Assembly: GCF_027359675.1 (NCBI RefSeq) | Contig: NZ_CP114786.1 | Span: 4,438,501-4,502,500 of the forward strand | Direction: 5' to 3' | From: Roseibium sp. Sym1 | GTDB taxonomy: Bacteria > Pseudomonadota > Alphaproteobacteria > Rhizobiales > Stappiaceae | Length of the DNA stretch: 64,000 bases | Shown here: positions 37,529 to 45,805 of the stretch, piece by piece | Numbering within the stretch: position 1 is the stretch's first letter | Layout of the letters: each line of letters opens with the position of its first letter | The notes under the pieces: generated by a model | The model's database searches: none | What the model saw: the letters and a program-made list of their open reading frames with translations, nothing else | Told to the model about the DNA's origin: nothing | Program-made: the position numbers and the translations under genes

Positions 37529-39268
37529 GTGCTGATGCAAGTCCATCAAAACGCCCTGCGTGTTGAAACCGGCCGATTTTCGTCGCCCGGCAGGAAGTCC
37601 GAGAACCAGGACTTTCATGGCGCCATCGTGCCGGAAGATCATGCACTGGTTCACAAGGGTGTTGCGCTGGCCGTCGCCGATGGCATTTCCTCCAGCCCGA
37701 TGGCGCAGGTGGCCGCGGAAACCGCCGTCAAATCCTTCCTGTCGGATTACTATTGCACTTCGGAAGCCTGGTCGGTGAAGACCGCGGCCAGCCGTGTCAT
37801 CGCCGCCTGCAATTCCTGGCTCCACGGTCAGACGAAGCTGGCGGGCAGCCGGGACACGGGACATGTCTGCACGTTCTCCGCGCTCGTCCTGAAAGGGCGA
37901 AAGGCCCATCTGTTTCATGTCGGCGACAGCCGCATCTGGCGTCTTGACGGTCAGAGCCTGGAACAGCTCACGGAAGACCATACCGTCCAGGTCTCCGAAA
38001 CGGAAAGCTATCTCGGACGCGCGCTCGGCATCGGTCCGACTGTTGATATCGACTATGCGGTTCTGGACCTGAGACCAGGTGACGTGTTTCTGCAGACAAC
38101 GGACGGCGTGCATGGATTTCTGCCGCCCAGAACGCTGGCTGCCGCCGTGCTGGAGGCACCCGGGCTCGATGCCGCCGCAAGGTCGATCGTCGATCAGGCC
38201 CTTGCCGCCGGCAGTGACGACAATCTCACGATCCAGATCGTGCGGGTCGAAACGGTGGCGGACCCGGCTGCGACCGATCTCCTTGCGGACGAGGGCACGC
38301 TGCCGCCGCCGCCGCTGCCCAATGTTCCGGGACGTTTCGAGGGCTTCCGCCTTTTGCGGCAGCTCCACGCCACCAGCCGCAGCCACATCCATCTTGCGGA
38401 AAACGAGACCACGGGCGAACGGGTCGCCCTGAAATTTCCGTCCGTGGACATGCGCGGCGATGCGGATTATCTGCGCCGTTTCGCCCTTGAGGAGTGGGTC
38501 GCCCGGCGGATGTCCTCGCCACACGTACTCAAGTCGGCCTCCTATCCGCAAGACCGGGAAAGCCTGTTTCTGGCGAGCGAATACGTCGAGGGGCAGACCC
38601 TGCGCCAGTGGATGATCGACAATCCCCAGCCGGACCTTGAGACGGTGAGGGGTATTCTGGAGCAGATCGTCAAGGGGCTGAGGGCCTTTCACCGCAAGGA
38701 AATGGTCCACCAGGACCTTCGTCCCGAAAACATCATGATCGATGAAGCCGGAACGGTGAAAATCATCGATTTCGGTTCGGTGCGCATCGCCGGCGTGATG
38801 GAAGCCGCGCCGTCGCTCGACAAGGCCGAGATACTCGGCACCCATCAATATACCGCTCCGGAAGTGTTCCTGGGCTATCTCGGCACCGAGATGAGCGACC
38901 AGTTTTCGCTTGGCGTGATTGCCTACGAGATGCTGACGGGCCGTCTGCCCTATGGTGCGGACGTGGCCCGGGCGACCAGCGAGCGGGCACAATCGGCGCT
39001 GACCTACCGCGGTGCATCGGCCGTTACCGGCCGTGTCCCGGACTGGGTTGATGGTGCCCTTCGCCGCGCGGTGCACCCGGTTCCGGGCAAGCGATACGAA
39101 GCCCTGAGCGCGTTCATGGAAGATCTGCGCCGGCCAAATCCCGCCTTTGTGAGCGATCAATCCGTTCCGTTGGCGCAGCGCGACCCGGTCCGGTTCTGGC
39201 AACTGGTCTCGGCTGCCCTCGCGGTGCTCTGCGCCGTCCTGTTTCATCAAGTTTTCGGCAATCCATAG
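37529..39268 (+). CDS. Fused PP2C-type phosphatase and Ser/Thr protein kinase
   Basis: 579 residues from a GTG start with AGGAA eight bases upstream (ATG at 37535 is an alternative). Residues about 8-245: PP2C-like phosphatase (SENQDFHG, VADGISSS, FHVGDSRIWRL, TTDGVHGF, SDDNLTI). Residues about 270-540: Hanks-type kinase (VALKFPS lysine, VHQDLRPENIMID catalytic loop, IIDFGS, GTHQYTAPE). One membrane anchor at the C-terminus (WQLVSAALAVLCAVLF). Similar kinases accompany nirB/nasA in some pseudomonads, so it may adjust nitrate assimilation by phosphorylation. Substrate unknown. Confidence 0.92.
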   Translation: MLMQVHQNALRVETGRFSSPGRKSENQDFHGAIVPEDHALVHKGVALAVADGISSSPMAQVAAETAVKSFLSDYYCTSEAWSVKTAASRVIAACNSWLHGQTKLAGSRDTGHVCTFSALVLKGRKAHLFHVGDSRIWRLDGQSLEQLTEDHTVQVSETESYLGRALGIGPTVDIDYAVLDLRPGDVFLQTTDGVHGFLPPRTLAAAVLEAPGLDAAARSIVDQALAAGSDDNLTIQIVRVETVADPAATDLLADEGTLPPPPLPNVPGRFEGFRLLRQLHATSRSHIHLAENETTGERVALKFPSVDMRGDADYLRRFALEEWVARRMSSPHVLKSASYPQDRESLFLASEYVEGQTLRQWMIDNPQPDLETVRGILEQIVKGLRAFHRKEMVHQDLRPENIMIDEAGTVKIIDFGSVRIAGVMEAAPSLDKAEILGTHQYTAPEVFLGYLGTEMSDQFSLGVIAYEMLTGRLPYGADVARATSERAQSALTYRGASAVTGRVPDWVDGALRRAVHPVPGKRYEALSAFMEDLRRPNPAFVSDQSVPLAQRDPVRFWQLVSAALAVLCAVLFHQVFGNP

Positions 39269-39277
39269 GAGGTTTTC

Positions 39278-39727
39278 ATGTCTGCTCTCACCCGTGAAGA
39301 TGTCACCGGTATGATCCTGTCCGCCAAGCGCCAGGCCGGCCTGACCTGGGAAGGCATTGCCGAGAAGATCGGCATGTCGCCGGTCTGGACCCACTCGGCC
39401 GCCATGGGCATGAACGCCATGCCTGCGGACAAGGCGGAGGCGATGACGGCAACTCTCGGTCTGCCGCAGGAAGCCGCCCTGATCCTGCAGGAGAGCCCGA
39501 CCAAGATCTGGTCCCAGACGGTTCCGACCGATCCCTGCATCTATCGCCTTTATGAAATCGTCGGTGTCTACGGACCGACCATCAAGGCCCTGATCCATGA
39601 GAAATTCGGCGACGGGATCATGTCCGCCATCGATTTCGACATGTCCGTCACCCGTGTCGAGAACCCGAAAGGGGACCGGGTGAAGATCGAGATGTCGGGA
39701 AAATATCTTGGCTATAACGCCTGGTAA
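39278..39727 (+). CDS. cynS: Cyanate hydratase (cyanase)
   Basis: 149 residues, full length. Converts cyanate plus bicarbonate to ammonia and CO2. Catalytic residues align with the E. coli enzyme: Arg90 and Glu93 in CIYRLYEI and Ser116 in GDGIMSAIDF. AGGAGG lies before the ATG. It sits inside the nitrate operon between the kinase and nasA, not with cynT or cynR, so here it is likely induced with nitrate use. Confidence 0.96.
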   Translation: MSALTREDVTGMILSAKRQAGLTWEGIAEKIGMSPVWTHSAAMGMNAMPADKAEAMTATLGLPQEAALILQESPTKIWSQTVPTDPCIYRLYEIVGVYGPTIKALIHEKFGDGIMSAIDFDMSVTRVENPKGDRVKIEMSGKYLGYNAW

Positions 39728-39749
39728 ATCTGGCTCCGGGGAAGATGGA

Positions 39750-42431
39750 ATGACCGAGAACAACAAGACCACCCGGACGACGTGCCCCTATTGCGGTGTC
39801 GGCTGTGGCGTGCTCGCCACCCGCCACGACGACGGCTCGGTGAGCGTTGCCGGCGACCCCGATCACCCCTCGAATTTCGGCCGGCTGTGCTCCAAGGGTT
39901 CGGCCCTGGGAGAAACGTTGTCTCTCGACGACCGGCTGCTTTACCCGCAGATTTCGGCAAGGCGCAGCACCTGGGACGAGGCACTCGATCTCGTGGCGGA
40001 GAAATTCTCCTCGGCGATCCGGGACCACGGCCCGGACAGCGTTGCCTTCTACGTGTCGGGGCAGATCCTGACCGAGGACTACTACGTTGCCAACAAGCTG
40101 ATGAAGGGCTTTATCGGGTCGGCCAATATCGACACCAATTCGCGGTTGTGCATGGCGTCTTCGGTGGCCGGTCACCGCAGGGCATTCGGCAGCGACACGG
40201 TGCCCGGCACCTATGAAGACCTTGAGCTGGCCGACCTTGTGGTGCTTGTCGGATCCAACCTGGCCTGGTGCCACCCGGTGCTGTTCCAGCGGCTGGAAGC
40301 CGCCAAGGCGGCCAATCCGGCGATGCGTGTCGTCGTGATCGACCCGCGCCGGACTGCCACCTGCGCGATCGCGGATTTGCATCTTCCGCTGAAACCGGAC
40401 ACCGATGTTGCGCTGTTCAACGGCCTGCTTGCCTTCCTGTCCGAGGCGGATGCGCTGAACTCCAATTATATCAGGCGTTTCACGGAAGGTTTTGACGAGG
40501 CGATTCAAGCGGCAGGTCCCTGCGAGATCGGCCTGATCGCCGAGAAGACCGGCCTGTCGCGGCAGGATATTGCCTTGTTCTACAAGATGGTGGCGCAGAC
40601 CGAAAAAACGGTCACGGTGTACAGCCAGGGCGTCAACCAGTCGGTCGCCGGCACGGACAAGGTCAACGCCATCATCAACACGCACCTGGCCACGGGCCGG
40701 ATCGGCCGGCCCGGCATGGGGCCGTTCTCCGTGACCGGCCAGCCGAACGCCATGGGAGGCCGCGAGGTCGGCGGTCTTGCCAACATGCTGGCGGGCCATA
40801 TGGCGATTGAAAACCCGGCCCACCGGCGGACGGTACAGGGTTTCTGGAAAAGCCCGGTAATCGCGGACAAGGCCGGCCTGAAGGCCGTCGACATGTTCCA
40901 GGCGGTTGCCGACGGACGGATCAAGGCGCTCTGGATCATGGCCACAAGCCCGTTGGACAGCCTGCCGGATGCGGACGCGGTTGCCACGGCGCTCGAGAGC
41001 TGCCCCTTCGTGGTCGTCTCCGATGTCAGTCGCGCGGCCAGCGCTCTGGTGCATGCCGACGTGGTCCTGCCGGCGTCCGCCTGGGGGGAAAAGGACGGAA
41101 CGGTCACCAATTCCGAGCGGCGTATTTCCCGGCAGCGCGCCTTTCTGGATCGTCCCGGCGAGGTGCGCCCGGACTGGTGGCAATTCTGTGAAGTCGCGCG
41201 GCGCATGGGATTTGAAGACGCCTTCGACTTCGACGGCCCCGCTGCGATTTTCCGGGAGCACGCGGCATTGTCCGCCTGGCAGAACGGCGGCACGCGGGAC
41301 TTTGACATCGGTGCCTACAAGGATGTTTCCGACATGGTCTTTGCCGGCATGGAGCCATTCCAGTGGCCGCAGCCGGCCGATTCGGGTCCGAAGGAGACCC
41401 GCTTCTTCGGCAATGGCGGATTTTATTCCGAGGGCCGCAAGGGCCGGTTGCTGCCGGTGACCTTCAAGCCGCCCCGCAAACGCGCCAGGCGCTATCCCTT
41501 CATTCTGAACACCGGCCGGATCCGCGACCAGTGGCATACCATGACACGCACCGGCAAGACCGCGCGTCTGACGTCTCATATCGCGGAACCCTTCGCCGAG
41601 CTGCATCCTGATGACGCCGATCGTCTGGGCATCGCAGCCGCGGATCTTGTCGAGGTGAGCAGCCCGTTCGGGTCGGTTCTCGTCCGGGCACTCGTGACCG
41701 ACAGGGGCAGGGACGGGGAGGTCTTCGTACCGATGCACTGGACCGGTCATCTGGCCTCGAGTGCCCGGGTCGACGCGGTTGTCGCTCCCTTGACGGATCC
41801 TCACTCGGGTCAACCCGGTTCCAAGTTCACACCGGTTTCCGTGGCCAAGCGGGACATGGCCTGGTTCGGCTTTGCCGTGCTTCGCGAGCGTCCGCAAACC
41901 GTGCCGGCAACCTACTGGGCGCTTGCGCCGATCGAAGGCGGGTACCGGCTTGAATTCGCCGGGGAGAACGACGCGGATTTCGAGGCGCTGGCGGCCGCTC
42001 TCGCCCCGTCGCAGGACGACACCGTCAGCATCGGCGACAAGGCGGGGGACTGGCTCCGCCTGGCCAATTGGAAAGACGGAGCCTTGCAGTCGGCATTCTA
42101 CCTGTCCAGCCAACCCGTGGAAGTGTCGCGGCAGTGGGCCTGTGGCCTGTTTTCCATGCAAGGTGACGATGGCGCAGTTCGCGCCGAGGTGCTCGCCGGG
42201 AGGGCGCCTGCGGACCGGCCGGACCCCGGGGCAATTGTCTGCTCCTGTTTCCAGGTAGGCTGCAACCAGATCGAAGCCGCCGCGCGCTGCGGCGCGACCA
42301 GCGTCAAGGCCGTGGGGGACAAGCTCAAGGCCGGGACCAACTGCGGATCCTGCCGCTCGGAGATCCAGACGCTGCTTGACGAGCTGAACAAGGAAGACCT
42401 CGATGAGACAGACATCGCGCAAGCCAGTTGA
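39750..42431 (+). CDS. nasA: NasA, assimilatory nitrate reductase catalytic subunit
   Basis: 893-residue cytoplasmic molybdopterin enzyme reducing nitrate to nitrite. No Tat signal. The 4Fe-4S motif CPYCGVGCGV is at the N-terminus (residues about 11-20) followed by GRLCSKG; Mo-ligand Cys in SRLCMASSVAG. The C-terminus adds a BFD-type [2Fe-2S] domain (VCSCFQVGCNQIE ... NCGSCRSE), as in electron-accepting NasA forms. GGGAAGATGGA precedes the ATG. It overlaps cysG by 29 bases. Confidence 0.96.
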   Translation: MTENNKTTRTTCPYCGVGCGVLATRHDDGSVSVAGDPDHPSNFGRLCSKGSALGETLSLDDRLLYPQISARRSTWDEALDLVAEKFSSAIRDHGPDSVAFYVSGQILTEDYYVANKLMKGFIGSANIDTNSRLCMASSVAGHRRAFGSDTVPGTYEDLELADLVVLVGSNLAWCHPVLFQRLEAAKAANPAMRVVVIDPRRTATCAIADLHLPLKPDTDVALFNGLLAFLSEADALNSNYIRRFTEGFDEAIQAAGPCEIGLIAEKTGLSRQDIALFYKMVAQTEKTVTVYSQGVNQSVAGTDKVNAIINTHLATGRIGRPGMGPFSVTGQPNAMGGREVGGLANMLAGHMAIENPAHRRTVQGFWKSPVIADKAGLKAVDMFQAVADGRIKALWIMATSPLDSLPDADAVATALESCPFVVVSDVSRAASALVHADVVLPASAWGEKDGTVTNSERRISRQRAFLDRPGEVRPDWWQFCEVARRMGFEDAFDFDGPAAIFREHAALSAWQNGGTRDFDIGAYKDVSDMVFAGMEPFQWPQPADSGPKETRFFGNGGFYSEGRKGRLLPVTFKPPRKRARRYPFILNTGRIRDQWHTMTRTGKTARLTSHIAEPFAELHPDDADRLGIAAADLVEVSSPFGSVLVRALVTDRGRDGEVFVPMHWTGHLASSARVDAVVAPLTDPHSGQPGSKFTPVSVAKRDMAWFGFAVLRERPQTVPATYWALAPIEGGYRLEFAGENDADFEALAAALAPSQDDTVSIGDKAGDWLRLANWKDGALQSAFYLSSQPVEVSRQWACGLFSMQGDDGAVRAEVLAGRAPADRPDPGAIVCSCFQVGCNQIEAAARCGATSVKAVGDKLKAGTNCGSCRSEIQTLLDELNKEDLDETDIAQAS

Positions 42432-43884
42432 GGTGAAACGCCGCCGCCGTCCGGCGCGGGTGGGATCATTGGCATGCCTGCCGCTGTTTTTCCCGCTGGA
42501 GGGACGCAAGGTCCTCCTCGCCGGCGGCACGGAGGCTGCCGCCTGGAAGGCGGAGCTGCTGGTCGCGGCGGGGGCGGAAGTTCATGTCTACGCGGAAGAA
42601 TTCGATTCCGCCTTCGAAAGCGCGTCCGTCACGGGCGAAAACACCGGCAGATATGTCTTTCATCGCCATCCCTGGGCGGACGACAGCTTTGAGGGCATGA
42701 GCCTGGCCATCGCCGACGCGGAGACCGAGGGCGCAGCGCGGGCATTCGCCTGTGCGGCGCGGGCAAGGGGCCTGCCCGTCAACGTGATCGACAAACCCGC
42801 CTATTGCGATTTCCAGTTCGGCTCGATCGTCAACCGGTCCCCGGTGGTGATCGGCATCTCGACGAACGGTGTTGCCCCGATCCTGGGGCAGGCGATCCGG
42901 CGGCGGATCGAGACACTGTTGCCGGAAAGCCTGCAGAGCTGGGCGGAACTTGCCGGGCGTGTCAGGTCCAGGACCCTGGAGCATCTGCGCGCCGGCGCGG
43001 AACGCCGCCGTTTCTGGGAGCGTTTCTCCGATCTTGCCTTTGCGGGCAGGAAGGCACCTGACGGGGAAAACGCCCTGGCGGAAACACTCGTGGCCGATGC
43101 CAGGACGGCGGGCCGGGGACATGTCACGCTGGTCGGCGCGGGGCCGGGCGATGCCGAATTCCTGACGCTGAAGGCCGTGCGTGCGCTGCAGGCGGCCGAT
43201 GTCATCCTGTTCGACGATCTGGTCGACGATGCGGTTCTGGAGCTGGCACGGCGGGAAGCGAAGCGCATGCTGGTCGGCAAGCGCGGCGGCCGGGAAAGCT
43301 GCCGCCAGGAAGACATCAACGCGATGATGGTGTCGCTGGCCCGCCAGGGAAAGCATGTCGTCAGGCTGAAATCGGGCGACCCGATGGTGTTCGGCCGCGG
43401 CGGCGAGGAACTCGACCGGCTCGCCTCGGAAGGCATCGCGGCAAGTGTCGTGCCGGGTATCACCGCCGCTTCGGCGATGGCCGCATCGCTCGGCATTTCG
43501 ATGACCCACCGGGACCATGCCCAGTCGGTCCGCCTGGTGACCGGGCACTCCCGTCACGGCGGCCTGCCGGAGAGCGTCGACTGGCAGGGCCTTGCAGATC
43601 CGGCCACGACCACCGTCTTCTACATGGGCGCGAGGATGGCCGCACGCATCCGGGAGCGGTTGCTCCGGGAGGGGCTGTCTGCGGACACGCCCGCTGTCGC
43701 CGTCTCCGGGATTTCCCGGCCCGAGGAAACCCGCTGGCAGGGCACGCTGGACGGGCTCGCGTCGGGGGTGGAAGGCCTGGGACTGGACCACCCGGTGCTG
43801 ATCTCGATTGGCAAGGTGTTCGGGCAACGCAGTATCGTGGAGGCGGAAGTTCCAGTGCGGGACGAAATGTCCGTCGCGCTTTAG
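42403..43884 (+). CDS. cysG: Siroheme synthase CysG
   Basis: 493-residue trifunctional enzyme making siroheme for NirB: N-terminal precorrin-2 dehydrogenase/ferrochelatase (about 25-215; KVLLAGGTEAAAWKAELL) and C-terminal uroporphyrinogen-III methyltransferase (about 235-480; LVGAGPGDAEFLTL, SGDPMVFGRGGEE, VPGITAASA). It overlaps the end of nasA and is the last gene of the operon, ensuring cofactor supply. Confidence 0.95.
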   Translation: MRQTSRKPVEVKRRRRPARVGSLACLPLFFPLEGRKVLLAGGTEAAAWKAELLVAAGAEVHVYAEEFDSAFESASVTGENTGRYVFHRHPWADDSFEGMSLAIADAETEGAARAFACAARARGLPVNVIDKPAYCDFQFGSIVNRSPVVIGISTNGVAPILGQAIRRRIETLLPESLQSWAELAGRVRSRTLEHLRAGAERRRFWERFSDLAFAGRKAPDGENALAETLVADARTAGRGHVTLVGAGPGDAEFLTLKAVRALQAADVILFDDLVDDAVLELARREAKRMLVGKRGGRESCRQEDINAMMVSLARQGKHVVRLKSGDPMVFGRGGEELDRLASEGIAASVVPGITAASAMAASLGISMTHRDHAQSVRLVTGHSRHGGLPESVDWQGLADPATTTVFYMGARMAARIRERLLREGLSADTPAVAVSGISRPEETRWQGTLDGLASGVEGLGLDHPVLISIGKVFGQRSIVEAEVPVRDEMSVAL

Positions 43885-43970
43885 GGTACGGTTTCACCGG
43901 TGGAATGGCCCGGGTCGCAGTTGCGGGGATCGCCGCTGGAAAGGCGAACAGCACGCAGACGGAGGCCGTT

Positions 43971-44759
43971 TCAGTTCCCGTTCCCGGTCTTGGCTGACTT
44001 GCCGCCCCGCGTGCGCATGGCGGCACGTTCCAGCATGTATCTTTCGGCCTCAAACATGTGGCTGCGCATGATCATGCGGCAGAGTTCCGCGTCGCCCGCC
44101 TTGATCGCGCGCAGGAGCTGCACCTGGTAGTGCAGGCCGGTCGCTCTCAGTGCGGGGTTCGGCTCCTTGTAGATCGACCGGCACACCGTCATGTCGCGCA
44201 GGAGGCTGAGCAGGAAGGAACAGGTGAAGGCGAGGATCGGGTTCGAACAGTGTCGTGCCAGCTCTTCGTGAAAATCGAGCTCCGCGAGGCGCTGGTCGTA
44301 TTCCTCTTCCGCGGTTTGCGGTTCGTCCTCGTAGAGACGGATACAGCCCTGCAGCGACTGGAAGGCCTCTTCCGTGAGGTTGCCGGCCACCGCCGCGGCC
44401 AGTTCAGGCTCGAGCTGCTTGCGCAGCGTGTAGATGTCGGCGATCGAAGGCTGGTCGAACAGGAACAGATTGTCCAGCAGCCGGATGGCTTCGCCCGGTT
44501 CGACGGAAGCAACGAAGACACCGCCGCCCGGCCCGCTCCGTGTTGAAATCAATCCCTGGTATTCCAGAACCTTGAGGGCCTCGCGCAACGTACCGCGGGA
44601 AACCTTGACCGCCTCCGGCATCAGCCAGTCGTTCGGAACGCGGTCTCCGGGCCGCAAGGCCGCCTCGACGATCTGTTCACGAATTTGTTGGGCCACCATG
44701 TCGGGCCGCCGCAGGCGTTTGCGGGTCTTCGGGTCTGTTGCACCTTCTGGTATTTTCAT
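43971..44759 (-). CDS. FadR-subfamily GntR transcriptional regulator
   Basis: 262 residues from ATG 44759. N-terminal winged helix (MVAQQIREQIVEAALRPGD ... VSRGTLREALKVLEYQGLI) and C-terminal all-helical FCD ligand domain (EELARHCSNPILAF). It lies just downstream of the ABC transporter genes on the same strand and is the likely controller of the transporter/amidase locus, perhaps through the palindrome at 50556-50573. Poor ribosome site before the chosen ATG. Confidence 0.88.
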   Translation of the reverse strand: MKIPEGATDPKTRKRLRRPDMVAQQIREQIVEAALRPGDRVPNDWLMPEAVKVSRGTLREALKVLEYQGLISTRSGPGGGVFVASVEPGEAIRLLDNLFLFDQPSIADIYTLRKQLEPELAAAVAGNLTEEAFQSLQGCIRLYEDEPQTAEEEYDQRLAELDFHEELARHCSNPILAFTCSFLLSLLRDMTVCRSIYKEPNPALRATGLHYQVQLLRAIKAGDAELCRMIMRSHMFEAERYMLERAAMRTRGGKSAKTGNGN

Positions 44760-44794
44760 AGCCGGATTGTCTTTGTTTTGGCTCTTTTCCCTGC

Positions 44795-45805
44795 CTATGC
44801 CTGCCCCAGCGGATGATGGCAAGCCGCAATATGACCCGTATCGGCGCTTCCAGCCTCGTCCGGTGCCGGTTTTGCGGCCAGGCACTGCTCCGTCTTGCGC
44901 GGGCACCGCGCCGCGAAGGCACAGCCTTGTGGCGGATTATAGGGGTCCGGCAATTCAGCCGAAGCATCTTCCGACATCAGGTCGTGCCGACCAGGCGCTG
45001 GCGCGGAGCGCATCAGCAGGTCCGTGTAGGGATGCAGGGGATGTCTGAAGATTTCCTTTGCCGGGCCGAGTTCCGCCATGCGGCCGAAATACATGACCGC
45101 GACACGGTCGCTGACGCTTTCCACCACGGACAGATCATGGCTGATGAAGATGTAGGTGAGACCGAATTCGTCCTTCAGCTTGTCGAGAAGGTTCAGGACC
45201 TGGGCCTGCACCGACACGTCGAGCGCGGAAACCGGCTCATCGAGCACCATCAGCTCAGGTCCCGCGGCCAGCGCCCGTGCAATGCCGATCCGCTGGGCCT
45301 GCCCGCCGGAGAATTCATGCGGGTAGCGTTCCAGGAATTCCGGCGCCAGGTTGACGGCCTGCAGCAACTCCGCCAGCCGTTGTTCCCGCCCGTTCGCATC
45401 AAGGTCGGTCAGGTGTTTCAGCGGTGCTTCCAGGATGGTGCGGATGGTCTTGCGCGGGTTGAGCGAGGCCACCGGGTCCTGGAAGACGTACTGCACCTTG
45501 CGGGCGAGCGCGTTGCGGTCTTTCCGGGCAAGGGCAGTCAAGTCCTCGCCGGCAAAGGTGATCGTGCCGGAGGTGGGCAGGTCCAGTCCGACGACGAGCC
45601 GGGCGAGGGTGGACTTGCCGCAGCCGGATTCGCCGACGACGCCGAGGGTCTCGCCCCTTTTCACCTCAAGGCTCAGGCCCTGGACGGCGTGGACGGCCGG
45701 GTTGTGCCCGCCAAACAGCTTGCGCTCGCCACCGAAGATGCGCTCGACTGCCTCGATGGTCAGCAGCGCGTCCCGGCCGGTGTTATTCTGGCTCATCTCG
45801 TTCAT
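44795..45805 (-). CDS. Oligopeptide/dipeptide-type ABC transporter ATPase (DppF/OppF class)
   Basis: 336 residues. Walker A GESGCGKST (about residue 58), signature FSGGQAQR, Walker B LMVLDEPVSALD, and the C-terminal cysteine-rich oligopeptide extension (GCAFAARCPRKTEQC). Start overlaps the previous gene as ATGA. Together with the B, C-D fusion and binding protein it forms one importer; the adjacent carbamoylase-type amidase hints at ureido or carbamoyl compounds as cargo, an inference only. Confidence 0.92.
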   Translation of the reverse strand: MNEMSQNNTGRDALLTIEAVERIFGGERKLFGGHNPAVHAVQGLSLEVKRGETLGVVGESGCGKSTLARLVVGLDLPTSGTITFAGEDLTALARKDRNALARKVQYVFQDPVASLNPRKTIRTILEAPLKHLTDLDANGREQRLAELLQAVNLAPEFLERYPHEFSGGQAQRIGIARALAAGPELMVLDEPVSALDVSVQAQVLNLLDKLKDEFGLTYIFISHDLSVVESVSDRVAVMYFGRMAELGPAKEIFRHPLHPYTDLLMRSAPAPGRHDLMSEDASAELPDPYNPPQGCAFAARCPRKTEQCLAAKPAPDEAGSADTGHIAACHHPLGQA

